Assembly: GCA_026545765.1 (NCBI GenBank)
Contig: CM048840.1
Span: forward strand, 82,922,877 to 82,986,876
Reading direction: 5' to 3'
DNA: 64,000 bases
Source: Plantago major
Lineage: Eukaryota > Streptophyta > Magnoliopsida > Lamiales > Plantaginaceae
Part shown: positions 47,285 to 58,229 of the stretch, one piece after another
Layout of the letters: the number at the start of each line of letters is the position of its first letter
Numbering within the stretch: position 1 is the stretch's first letter
The notes under the pieces: generated by a model
The model's input: only the letters and a program-made list of their open reading frames with translations
Databases searched by the model: none
Told to the model about the DNA's origin: nothing
Made by a program: the position numbers and the translations under genes

Positions 47285-48757
47285 TTGGATCAGTTTGAAA
47301 GAAACAAAGTCTGGAAACTAGTTCCATATGTAGAAGGAATATCTGTGATTGGAACCAAGTGGATTTTCAGAAATAAGATGAATGAATCTGGTGAAATAAC
47401 CAGAAACAAAGCAAGGTTGGTTGCCAAGGGATTCACCCAGACTGAAGGTTTAGATTTTGATGAGTCATATGCACCAGTTTCCAGATTGGATGCGATAAGA
47501 CTCTTTCTGGCCTTTGCAGCTCATAAAGACTTTAAAGTTTATCAGATGGATGTCAAAAGTGCATTCTTGAATGGTGAACTTGCTGAGGATGTCTATGTTG
47601 AACAGCCACCTGGTTTTGAAGTTTCCTCAAAAAGTAGAATGGTCTATAAACTACAAAAAGCCCTATATGGACTGAAACAGGCTCCAAGAGCATGGTATGA
47701 CACTTTGGCCAAATACCTTCTGGAAAGTGGTTTCAAGAAAGGTGAAGTTGATAAAACTTTATTTACCTTAAATCATGATGGGAAACTGCTCTTAGTTCAA
47801 GTATATGTTGATGACATTATATTTGGATCTAAGGACAAGCAACTTTGTGATGACTTTGCAAATCTCATGAAAAATAAGTTCGAGATGAGCATGATGGGAG
47901 AATTGAACTATTTCCTAGGATTGCAAGTCAAGCAACTCAATGATGGAATATTCATTAGTCAGACAAAGTATGCAAAAGACATGCTCACAAAGTTCAATCT
48001 TAATCCTTCTGAAAAGAATGCTAAGATACCTATGAGCATAGGAACCAAGATGACCTATACTGAATCAGATAAGAGTGTTGATGAACACAAGTATAGGAAA
48101 TTGATAGGTTCACTACTCTACCTTACTGCAAGCAGACCTGATATTCAATATGCAGTTGGAGTATGTGCTAGATTTCAAACAAATCCAATGCAATCACACT
48201 ACAACATTGCTATGAAAGTATTAAGGTATGTGAAAGGTACAGTAAATGTAGGTTTGTGGTATCCTAAAGAAGGTGGATTGAGTTTGGCTGGTTACTCAGA
48301 TGCTGACTATGCTGGGTCAATACTTGATAGGAAAAGTACCTCAGGAACTTGTCAGTTTCTTGGAACAAGACTTATCTCATGGTTTAGCAAGAAGCAAAAC
48401 TCAATTGCAACTTCTACCACAGAGGCTGAATATATTGCTGCTGGTTGTTGTGCAACACAAATTCTGTGGATTCAACAACAACTCAGAGACTATGGACTCA
48501 ATGAAGAGAAAACTCCTATTTTCTGTGACAACACAAGTGCTATTGCAATCACACAGAATCCCAAGTTCCATGCCAGAACAAAGCACATTGATGTCAGACA
48601 CCACTTCATCAGAGACCATGTTGAAAAAGGCAATATAGAGATACTCAAGATTGGCACAGAAGACCAACTTGCAGATATCTTCACCAAGCCCCTACAAGAA
48701 AGTCGGTTCTTGACCTTAAGACATAATCTTGGGTTGATGGAGTTGCCTAAGGACTGA
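47285..48757 (+). pseudogene. Reverse transcriptase-RNase H of Copia element 2
   Basis: 490 open codons follow directly after the TAA at 47281. RT core: [33 protein letters not shown] at 47803-47814. RNase [29 protein letters not shown]. The C-terminus [12 protein letters not shown] is complete, unlike element 1. All catalytic acidic residues appear present. Because a stop precedes it, the enzyme could only be made by readthrough or internal initiation. Confidence 0.92.
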
Positions 48758-49848
48758 AAAATGTCCTGAATCTCTAAAGTCTGAGTAAGCAAGGTAGAAA
48801 AGAAGTAGGCCTCTGAAAACATGCTCTCAGAAAGCCAAGTTTTTAAGAAGTGATGCAAAGGTTTCTGAGTAGCAACACTCAGAAAGGCAAAACATTTCTG
48901 GAACGGGTATCCAGAAAGGCAAAGGTTGGTACACACTCAATGAGTAAATAAGACTAGAACTTACTTACTAAGAGTGGGTCAAATACATTCAAACAACTGA
49001 AGTTTCTGATTCTTGAATTCAGGAAACTATTTAGTCATAAAGAGAAAAGACACATAAAGCCCGAAAAACATAAGTTCTGGGAGTCAAACATGTCCAATGT
49101 CTTGTATTTTTGCCATTTTCATGATAAATAATATAAAGATAAGGACTTGATACTCAGAATGATAAGCTCAAACGATTAAGTGTTCCTACTCTTTACTAAG
49201 TGACACAATGAATGTAGCATATTAAAAATCCATCAATTCGGCGCTTTACCATTTGTTGATTGATATCATTACAGTATATTCAATATAAGCCCTTGATGAA
49301 TAAACGTTTGATCTCAACTGTTGAGATTAAAACAAAGCAAGTAATGTCTGTTGAGAAATGCAGACATGGCCCACTAAGCATTTAATGAGAAACGTGAGTG
49401 ATACCACGCCTATGCAGATACAAAGACACACATTCATACTCAGTTATATGTATGTTGTATCTATGAACGTTTTGTCTGCTATATATATAGGAATTGGGCA
49501 AAAGACAAACACTTTTACCAAATCCGAAATTTCATACTTGCATCAAAATAGCAAAACCTTTCAAGTTTTCTGCAAAACTTCTTCTGCAACTCAACTTCTT
49601 GTGCTTAGTCTTCTGAAAAGATAGACTAATCTCGATTATTCTTGCAAAGATAGACTAATAGATGACAACTTATCAGCAAAGGTCACTTCTTGTGATTTGG
49701 TTGATGTTTACTTTCTGCACTTAATTCAACTAAAATTGAATTTCATTTGAAATGAATAAGTGGTGGATTGTTTTCTCTTCCAGGATTACAAATTTGTAAT
49801 AGGACTTTAAAAGATAGTCATGGATGACTGATCAAAAAGGGGGAAATT
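48758..49848 (+). other. 3' non-coding region of element 2, extra gene deleted
   Basis: It holds the TTTCTG/CAGAAA hairpins (about 48800-48925), the TATA-like box (49479-49490) and the leader that precedes ORF3 in element 1. At about 49648 the sequence jumps to the segment that lies after ORF3 in element 1. GATAGACTAAT occurs on both sides of the jump (49619 and 49648). The polypurine tract AAAAAGGGGGAAA (49834-49846) ends the region. Confidence 0.8.
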
Positions 49849-51267
49849 TGTTAGGAATATCTGTTAGTATTTTGATCATTCATCACATGTTTTTATCTTT
49901 GCCAGAAAGGTGATTAAGTACTCTTGGTTCATTTGAACATTGTAAAAGAGGAAATCACTTAGTATGATTAGTCTAGTAAATCTTGTATTAGGATTATAGG
50001 TCTCTGAGTGTAATTTTTATTTCCAAGAAGACCATGAAGATCAATCCTAGCAATGGAGCTTTTCTGAAGATTACAAGACCAGAGATTGCACAAGATTTAT
50101 GAAGACACCAAGGTTTAGTCTCACTTAGAAAGACTATGTCCTTAATCCTTTCTTAAGTACATTTAATTACTTTTGAAACATGATTCTGGAACATATGACA
50201 TCATGAGTATGGAGCATGCAAGCCATCAGAAAGGCTAATGTATCCGTTGAAGACTACAGGACAAGAAATAGTACATGTGCATTAATTGCATCGGCAGAAA
50301 AGCCGCTAAAGCACAGTCCTCTCTGAGATATGAGACAAGGACTTCTGAGTACTCATTTCAAGATAAGTATAGACTGAATTTGAAATGTGTCTAACGGATA
50401 ACATCCCAACGACACTCTAATTCATCTATAAATATCACACACTTAGATGCTGAGGAATACAACCGAAGAACGATCTAACTTGCAAACTTACAATCTAGCA
50501 AAGTATTCTCTCAAGCACTCTACTACCCTTTTCTGAAAGCTTTCTGTTGCTTGAAGAATCACTAGTAGTTCTAAGTTGTCCTGAACCTTAACAAGAGATT
50601 GTTATTCGTGAAAGAGTTGAACTATCAGATAACCTTTCTGAAGCTCATTCTCCAGAACGGACATCAATTACTTGGGTCAGTAAAGAAGCGATTGCCATAC
50701 CTTTGAACAAGTGTATTAAGTAGTCTTGTTCTATTAGGCTCTCTGAAAACATAACTGAAAAGTTATACGAGAAGCCTCTCTGACAAACCTTATAACCAAC
50801 ACCATCAAGGCGTGGAGTAGAGGAAGTACTTGATTTGGGAAATCAGGGAATAACTCCAAGGTTATCTGAGTAGAGGAAGTACTTAGCTCTAGGAGTTGGG
50901 GAATAACTCAGGGGGGACATTTGGTTGGGAACCATTTGTTTAAGAATCTTAGAATAGGATTTTTGTAAGGTGAACTCAATTATCTGTTCTAGTGAATTCT
51001 AGGTCTCAGAAAGACCGAAGTGGATTAGTTGGAGGATTACGCCACCTCCAGATACCACTATACTTGTATTGTTACCTTTTACGTATTTATCTTCAAGAAA
51101 GCACACACATACTTATTGTTTACGCACTTACCTATCTTAAAGTCTTCCGCTCTGAATCGTATCGAAACCCCAGTTTTCGAAACTATGTTTATCGACAAAA
51201 GTTTTAAAAGACTATTCACCCCCCCCCCCCCCTCTAGTCTTTTACCTTGCCGTTATCTGGACCAACA
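49849..51267 (+). repeat. 3' LTR of Copia element 2
   Basis: 1,419 bp, TGTTAGGAATATCTG to GGACCAACA. It is close to the 5' LTR for most of its length but has a run of small losses at about 51065-51185. Confidence 0.92.
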
Positions 51268-51272
51268 CTTTA

Positions 51273-52063
51273 GCTTTTCTTCTCTCAATCTCTTGACTCA
51301 CAAATTTATTCATGTGTCTTACTGCAAGAGCATTTTCTTCTGATGCGTCTTTGGTATCTTTCTTTTCAGAAGTACCTTGAGAGACTAGAGCAACACTTTG
51401 CAACTTCTCAGCTGTTTATTCTCTCTGAGTTGTCTCATAATCTACAGTAGCAAGATGAGAGAAGAGCTCTACTGGAGTAATATTTGGCATTCCTTGGTTG
51501 AAATAAAAGAATTTAGTGTGCTCCCAGTTGTGATTGAGACTTCTGACAATAGTCTTAATCTTTTAATTTGGGAGTATCATTGCTTTCACCAAGTGCAGCC
51601 ATATCACTCATAAGAGTAGTAAACACGAAATCAAGTTCTTCGGAGTTTGGTGGGACCTTGCTTGAAGTTTTGGAACTTCAATTTAAGAACTTCAAACTTG
51701 TTTTCTTTGGTTTTCTCAGTTCCGGCACATATTTCTTCAATCAATTGCCAGGCAACTTTCGCCGTTTTAGCACCCCACAGTTTACATTGTATGTGCTCAG
51801 GTGTCGATCTTATGATGATATTACGAGCTTGACCATCCAATCTGTGTCTCTTGGCATCTTCAGATGTCCAGAGCTCTCTTGGCTTGTCTTCATATATAAT
51901 GCATCCACGAGCAACACGACCACTATCACTAGCAGTTGCATCATCGCTTTCATCTTCCTTGTCTTAGGCTTTTCTTCCATCAGAAACCTCAGTGACTTGT
52001 TTGAGTTGTCTTGTTTTGATAGGCCCTTCATTGATGACATAGATCATTTCATCACTAATGGCC
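51273..52063 (-). pseudogene. gag N-terminal part of Copia element 1
   Basis: This is the other side of the element 2 insertion. The minus strand reads the gag segments AISDEMIYVINEG, KPRELWTSEDAKRHRLDGQA, and EHIQCKLWGAKTAKVAWQLI with several frameshifts. The start codon, the first ~35 codons and the primer site are missing. At 52064 gag is fused directly to the LTR at a shared TCCAGAT. Confidence 0.78.
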
Positions 52064-53407
52064 TCCAGATAACGGCAAGGTAAAAGACTAGAGGGGGGGG
52101 GGGGTGAATAGTCTTTTAAAACTATTGTCGATAAACACAGTTTCTCAGAAACCTGGGGGGTTTCTGATACTTAGATTCAGAGCGCGGAAGACTTTAAGAT
52201 AGGTAAGTGCAGAAACAATAAGTATGTGTGTGCTTTGCTGAAAGATAAATACAGAAAGGTAAATAACAAAGCAAGTATAGTGGTATCTGGAGGTAATGGT
52301 ATCCTCCAAATCCAGATCTAGAATTCACTAGAAGAAATAATTGAGTTCATTGAAAAATCCTATTCTAAGATTTCTAAACAAATTTAACCAAATGTTCCAA
52401 AAGTTATTCCCCCTCCTAGAGCTTCCTCTACTTCCCTCAGATAACTGAGTTATTCCGATTTTCCTTCATTTTTCCTTCTACTCCACGCCTTGTCGATATA
52501 AGGTTAAGGTCGAGAGAGCTTCTATAACTTTTCGTTATGTTTCCAGAGAGTCTAATAGAACAAGACTACTTAATACACTTGTTGTGTAATGGCTCTGCTC
52601 TTCTTCCAGTTAATTGATCGCTCGAGAATGATCTTGTAAAAAGGTTATCGATCAACTCTTTAACAATCTCTAATATAAGGTTCGTGACAACTTAGAACAA
52701 CTTGAACTACTAGTGATTCTTCAAACAAAAACTTTCGTAGAGAGGTAGTAGAGTGCTTGAGAGAATACTTGCTAGATTGTAAGTTTGGTGTTAGATCGTT
52801 CTTCAAAGATTTCAAAGATCTCGTGTGTGATATTTATAGATTAGAGAGTAGAGAGATGTTGTTATGTTAGACACATTCAAATTCATATCTATACTTATCT
52901 TGAGTACTCGTAAGTCCTCTGTCTCATATCTCGAGAGAGGCGTTCTTTAGCGGCTTTTCTGCCGATGCAATTAATGTACATGTACTATTTCTTGTCCTGT
53001 AGTCTTCAACGGATACATTAGCCTTTCTGATGGCTTGCATGCTCCATACTCATGATGTCATATGTTCCAAAATCATGTTTCAAAAGTAACTAAATGCACT
53101 TAAGAAAGGATTAAGGACATAGTCATTCCGAGTGAGACTAAACCTTGGTGTCTTCATAAATCTTGTGCAATCTCCGGTCTTGTAATCTTCAGAAAAGCTC
53201 CATTGCTAGGATTGATCTTCATGGTCTTCTTGGAAATAAAAATTACACTCAGAGACCTATAATCCTAATACAAGATTTACTAGACTAATCATACTCAGTG
53301 ATTTCCTCTTTTACAATGTTCAAGTGAACCAAGAGTACTTAATCACCTTTCTGGCAAAGATAAGAACATGTGATGAATGATCAAAATACTAACAGATATT
53401 CCTAACA
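52064..53407 (-). repeat. 5' LTR of Copia element 1, heavily eroded
   Basis: It aligns with the 27575-29005 LTR but lacks the terminal ~10 bases at the gag fusion. Between about 52290 and 52940 it has dozens of tiny losses. Beyond 52950 it is nearly identical to the partner LTR. It ends CCTAACA at 53407, followed by the GTCAC duplication. Confidence 0.85.
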
Positions 53408-53424
53408 GTCACTACAAGAAAACA

Positions 53425-53770
53425 GTGGTTTCGCTAAGGCCTTAGCGACGGATAGACGCCCGTCTTAATGACGGGCGTCTCTAAGGTGAATTAGCGACGA
53501 ATTTTTATCCGTCGCTAATAGCCACGGAATTGGCGACGGATAGGGCGTTGACCCTCCGTCGCCATTAGAGACGGATAATTATCCGTCTCTAATCTAATTA
53601 GGGCTAGAACGCCCTAATTCGTTGTTTAGCGACGGATAACGAATTAGGGAGTGCTACCCTAATTCGTAGTTAGCGATGGATAACTATCGGTCGCTAAACA
53701 ACGAATTAGGGCGTTCTTTCCCTAATTCGTAGTTTAGCGACGGATAATTATCCGTCGCTAAACTACTGTT
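53425..53770. repeat. CACTA subterminal repeats, left
   Basis: Repeated words AGCGACGGATAA and TTATCCGTCGCTAA occur in both orientations, several forming perfect palindromes. In CACTA elements such repeats bind the element's DNA-binding protein (TNPA type). Confidence 0.85.
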
Positions 53771-55048
53771 TTTTTTAAATTTTTTTTTTAAATTATTTTA
53801 TAATTTTCACCTATTTTTTCAACCAATATAATAGTGATATGTCACAAAGGGGAAATTGCATTAATTAACAACAACGATTCGTCCAAAAAACAAATTATCC
53901 AAAATAAAGTCTACATATCCGAATATAAATCCAAATATCCAACAAAGTAAAAAGTAGCATAGTATCCAAAACATCACAACATCACTAAGACGAGGGGCCG
54001 GGGGTATTCTGGCTCATATACAAGAGGCAGAGCTCTTCCATCCTCTGATTCATATAAGCCTGCTCATCCCTGAGATTTCCAATCTCAGTCTGGAGTGGAG
54101 TCACTGCTTGATTCACCATATGCTCGACCTGCCCGTGTGTGTAAACACCACCATGTCCCTGAGATTCTCTTTGGGACACGGAAGCTTCTGCGTCGGTGTC
54201 TCGCCATAACTACCAAGACCATAAACGACCACTTGTTGTCGGGTGGGTTGACTGTAGAAAGATCCGGTCTTGTTCTTCCACGGACAACTCCTCACCCTCG
54301 GCGACCTCTCCGCAATGATCCGCTCCACCTCACTCTGTAATAGTCAAGTGTATACGAAATGAGCTACAATTTCATATTTAATTTATAATACACATGCATA
54401 TACAATTGTAACACTTAGCAAATACACATACCGCAATAAGCTCGGACTTCTGGTCCACCCAAACGCCGTTCTTGAACTTCCCCATCTTCATTTGCTCTAG
54501 GCAAGTCTTGGGTTGGTTCAGGTTCAGCTAAAGAACATTATATATTGCAACAAGTAGTTAGTAAGTTGGTAGGAATGCAAACAAGTAGTAAATTGGTATA
54601 AATGAAAGCAATACACATGTGTACAAATCATGTTGTAATCAGAACACACATATATATACTTACCGACATCTGGCGATCAGTGACAACAACTCGTGACCCG
54701 TAGTGATGCCTGGCAGAGCCCTTACCATCTCGCGGCTCAGTCAACCGGTTCTGCCTGTTCTTGTAGGACTGATCCTCGACGTGATTAATGCTCCAATACT
54801 CATGCCACATAGCCCACTCTTCGTCCCCAATATGCCTATACTGTGGCGGCTTTCCTTTGTCTCAGTATTTTTTCATGTCAGCCACCATATGCCTACAGGT
54901 CAGAGCCCGAACTCTCGAAAATAGGCCACATCTGGGGAATAAGGCCAGTCGGAATGTAGTATTTTTTCTACATTTCAATTCCATTCAAAGTAAAAATTAA
55001 TGCCCCTAGGTCACAATTTCAAGATAAACAATGGTGCATTTCACCCAA

Positions 55049-55360
55049 GTGGCTAACATGCCACACAAATTGTCCTAGAATTTACTAACACAATGGTGAC
55101 TAACATATCACCCAAGTAAGTGGCTAACATACCACACAAATTGTCCTAAAATTTACTTACACGATGGTAACTAACATATCACCCAAGTAAGTGGCTAACA
55201 TACCACACAAATTGTCCTAGAATTTACTAACACAATGGTGACTAACATATCACCCAAGTAAGTGGCTAACATACCACACAAATTGTCCTAGAATTTACTA
55301 ACACAATGGTGACTAACATATCACCCAATTAAGTGGCTAACATACCACACAAATTAGTAA
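55049..55360 (+). repeat. 71-bp tandem repeats, four and a part copies
   Basis: GTGGCTAACAT(A/G)CCACACAA begins units at 55049, 55120, 55191, 55262 and 55333. Each full unit is 71 bp and nearly identical, with a handful of substitutions in the second. They lie in an apparent intron of the CACTA gene. Confidence 0.95.
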
Positions 55361-55626
55361 ACTAGTTCATTAATCGATTCTCTCTACAAATAAAGCATTG
55401 TAACATTTACCACAACAAATTGTAACATTTAAGCTTACCCGAAGCTCATCAAAGTAGAAGTGCTTCGTCTCAGCCTTGAGTGTGCTCCACTTTTCGCCTC
55501 CCTGGCCCGGCAACTCCCTCCTAAGCTTGAATATCTCATGCAGGTCGTCTGAAGATTGCTGAGGCCACAACCTGCAGTTATGAATGACATATAGAAGAGT
55601 ACATATATTTATTAGACAATTCATGT

Positions 55627-55628
<2 letters not shown>

Positions 55629-55708
<80 letters not shown>
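55629..55708. repeat. (TA)n microsatellite
   Basis: About 78 bp of TA units, also between coding pieces of the CACTA gene. Confidence 0.95.
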
Positions 55709-55711
<3 letters not shown>

Positions 55712-56755
55712 ACTTATCTTAAGTTATGTTCTACAAATGTATATATAATACTTACTTCCTCCTACCATTAGGAACAACACCAACTTCCCCTCCCACGTAG
55801 CACCATCGACGATCTCGGTATATGGACACCCGTCAAAGTGCATCTGCCCATAACCACCACCAGACGTCCCCATGCTCGATCCACTGGGAGTCTGACTAAC
55901 ATGAGAGTAGCTGCCCGATCCACCAGGGCTACTCTCAGCACTCTGTGGTGAACCCTGGGTCCCACTAGAGCTGGGAATTTGGTAACTACACTTTCTTTGC
56001 CGGGGCATCTGCAAATAGCACATGACAAACACAAACAAATTGTATTAGTATAAATGAAGACATGAATTGGCATGTAATGGGAAAAGCAAGCATATAACAA
56101 TTAAGATACATATACTCTACACTACACACATACTCTGATCCTCGTCACCAATGGTTAAGTCTACATATATGTCTTCGTGCAGGTCAATGTACTCATCACG
56201 AGCGTCTACAGGATTTCTCGCTGTTTCATCGACAACCTCTTCTTGGTACGAGTTGGTAGTATTTTGAGTACTTCCCATCATGATCATTATTAGCATCAGA
56301 TGTAGAAGTATTTTGAGTACTTCCAATCACAGTTTTCTTTTACGCTTTCCCAAATTCTCATAATCCATGAACGGCTTGTATGTCTCACCATGAGAAGTCC
56401 ATACGTCATACTCAGCTACAAACCCCTTACGTTTCAAGTGTTCCATTACCGTTTATGGAGGTAAAAATTGCTTATTTCTACATTTATACTGGGTGCAAGG
56501 GCACTTCATCATCCCCCCACTCAAACAATTAGTCTGTGTCAGTGCAAATGTAACGAAGGCATCAACCCCTTCCACAAAACTAGGTAAAACTCTGCCATTA
56601 ACTATCCTTTGGTACATCCATGAACGATCGGTGTTCATTGGATGATTATATAACCTGACACGTTTGAATTGATTAGATCGTATTTTTTCAACTCGATTCC
56701 CATTTCCCCATTTCTTGCATGTTATAAAGTTTTTGTCTCTTACCAAAATTCCCAT

Positions 56756-57554
56756 TACAAATAAAGCATTCCAACCCTTTAATACGAATTTATAAATTAT
56801 AAATTACATGCATTTTACGAATGTAATCACCAAATTATATCAACACACTTCATTAATTAAATTCTCATAATTTATAATCTAGTACATGTATAAATTTATC
56901 AAATGAAACAATTGCAAATCTTAATTAACATACTTAAATCAAAACTACATACTTAACATTATACTAATTAACAATTCAAACAATTGCACATCTCAAAGTT
57001 AATTAACTAGCTAGTAAACATACAATTGCTTAAATTAGTCTAAATTAACTAAATTTTCCAAATATGTCAAAAAGTTAGGGTTTCAAAACGAGGTACTAAA
57101 TCTTCATAATTTTACTAAATATACACCAATATCAAATTAATTAAAAGCCCAACATACTTACAAACATACTAACATTATACTAAAAATTCAAATTCACAAT
57201 CAATATATATCAATTGCACATCTCAAAGGTAAAACATTACCTAATTACATCTAAACTAAGTACTATATACTCTCCATTTACATTCAATTGCTCAAATTAG
57301 TCCAAAGTACAAAATCCCCAAATATAAAAAATTAGGGTTTACCTTCGAATCCGGAGAAATGAGCGGATGAAATTTGAGATTGACGTCAGAATTGACCTCC
57401 TTGATTCACGAGCTTCGAATGTACACGAAGAATGGACGAAATGGTTGAGATTTGGACCGGAATGGCTTTGGCCGAAATGGGGAGAAGAAAGGAAGAAGAA
57501 TGAGGAAGAAGAAAAAATGGGGAGGGAAGCATTCTGCTTCCCGTAAAAACCTGA
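56756..57554. other. Non-coding 5' part of the CACTA gene region
   Basis: AT-rich. Open frames near 57452-57540 are short and purine-biased with no motif. It may hold the promoter and leader of the minus-strand gene. Confidence 0.5.
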
Positions 57555-57800
57555 AAGTCTATCCGTCGCTAGATTTTTCTACTATTTTTTTTAAAATTTC
57601 ATTTTTTTATTTCTTTTTCAATTTTGGTCAACGAATCTAGCGACGGATAGATTATCCGTCGCTAGTTCTAACGACGGATAAGACTATCCGTCGTTAAATA
57701 ACGACGAATAAGCCTATCCGTCGTTAAATATAACGACGGGAACGGATAAAATCTGTCGCTAGAGCTAGCGATTCGTCGCTAGCTCCGTCGCTATGTTACC
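57555..57800. repeat. CACTA subterminal repeats, right
   Basis: CTATCCGTCG, TAACGACGGATA and GCTAGCGA-type words occur in both orientations, matching the left end. The end is inverted relative to the left. Confidence 0.85.
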
Positions 57801-57828
57801 GTGGCTAGGAACAGGATTTCTTGTAGTG

Positions 57829-57979
57829 GGTGACCAACTGGGAAGTCTCCCGGTTCGCGCACTAGTGAGGACAGAGTGTGCGGGAAAGGACATGTATTGG
57901 TACAGTGGGGCCAGCATATCACCCGGAGAGAGCTGACCATGAGTAACCATGCCGGCCCATTAGTGGTCGGGTCGTTACA
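57829..57979 (+). mobile_element. Cassandra solo LTR, right half
   Basis: It continues the 5S-like box (GGTGACCAACTGGGAAG) and ends GTTACA, the inverse of the TGTAAC at 27420. The perfect AAAAC duplication follows (57980-57984), matching 27415-27419. The two halves total about 300 bp, a normal Cassandra LTR length. With no internal domain or second LTR this is a solo LTR left by LTR-LTR recombination before the other insertions. Confidence 0.88.
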
Positions 57980-58229
57980 AAAACAGTCAACAAACACGAA
58001 CGTTCGGAGGAAGTACATCGTATTGCATCCAGGCATTAATAAATGTTCCATTTTAAGCTCAATCGTAATGTTTTTTTTTACCTCAAAACGAACCGAACGG
58101 GTCGTTACAAAAACAGTCAACAAACACGAACGTTCGGAGGAAGTACATCGTATTGCATCTAGGCATTAATAAATGTTCCATTTTAAGCTCAATCGTAATG
58201 TTTTTTTTACCTCAAAAAGAACCGAACAA
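57968..58229 (+). repeat. 130-bp tandem duplication across the Cassandra LTR end
   Basis: The sequence starting CGGGTCGTTACAAAAACAGT at 57968 repeats at 58098 with period 130 and only a few differences. The repeat unit includes the last 12 bases of the Cassandra LTR (ending 57979), its AAAAC duplication and about 113 bp of flank. It formed after the Cassandra insertion. Confidence 0.93.

Larger units (their letters stand above)
41342..51267 (+). mobile_element. SIRE/Maximus-like Copia element 2 (nested, opposite orientation)
   Basis: It is flanked by the perfect 5-bp duplication CTTTA (41337-41341 and 51268-51272), inside the gag of element 1. LTRs are 41342-42763 and 49849-51267. Primer site, gag, protease, integrase, RT-RNase H and polypurine tract are all present in that order. 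It belongs to the same family as element 1, at high identity by eye. It lacks the ~5.4-kb extra-gene region downstream of pol. Length is 9,926 bp. Several stops and shifts make it non-autonomous now. Confidence 0.93.
27575..53407 (-). mobile_element. SIRE/Maximus-like Copia element 1 (outer, with extra gene)
   Basis: It is flanked by the perfect 5-bp duplication GTCAC (27570-27574 and 53408-53412). Read on the minus strand the order is 5' LTR (53407-52064), gag, protease, integrase, RT, RNase H, an additional five-exon gene, a polypurine tract, and 3' LTR (29005-27575). Long LTRs (1.43 kb), a large coiled-coil gag and an extra ORF after pol fit the SIRE/Maximus lineage. Its gag is interrupted by element 2 (41342-51267) and the gag-protease region by a solo LTR (38726-39573). 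Without those it is about 15.1 kb. It inserted into the first bases of the CACTA element. Confidence 0.9.
53985..56755 (-). pseudogene. CACTA TNP1/Transposase_24-like gene
   Basis: The order on the minus strand is as follows. 56755-56453 is a transposase-associated domain with the diagnostic TDRSWMYQRIVNGR, then GVDAFVTFA, and a C-rich CPCTQYKCRN end. About 56326-56117 is an acidic linker. About 56020-55755 is S/G-rich and ends at a GTAAGT donor. 55574 to about 55440 has KWSTLKAETKHFYFDELR between an acceptor and a GTAAGC donor, typical of plant Transposase_24. 54780-54660 contains YKNRQNRLTEPRDGKGSARH. 54328-53985 ends in a coiled coil (VEHMVNQAVTPLQTEIGNLR). Some joins are likely introns, but a full intact model could not be built. 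The family binds CACTA subterminal repeats. Confidence 0.6.
53410..57828 (-). mobile_element. CACTA element with TNP1-like gene
   Basis: The left terminus CACTACAAGAAAAC (53410) and the right terminus GATTTCTTGTAGTG (57828) are CACTA inverted repeats. Its 3-bp target duplication is GGT (27569-27571 left, 57829-57831 right). The left copy lies beyond Copia element 1, because that element landed after the first three bases of the CACTA (CAC at 27572-27574, duplicated at 53410-53412). Both ends are packed with GCGACGGATAATTATCCGTCGC-type subterminal repeats. One gene set of TNP1/Transposase_24 type is on the minus strand. No TNP2-type DDE transposase is visible, so it is probably non-autonomous. 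Length is 4,419 bp. Confidence 0.9.

Noticed and set aside
27575-53407. CRISPR-like or prokaryotic repeat system in the repeated TTTCTG words
   Set aside because: Spacing is irregular, there are no spacers, and the context is a plant retrotransposon.
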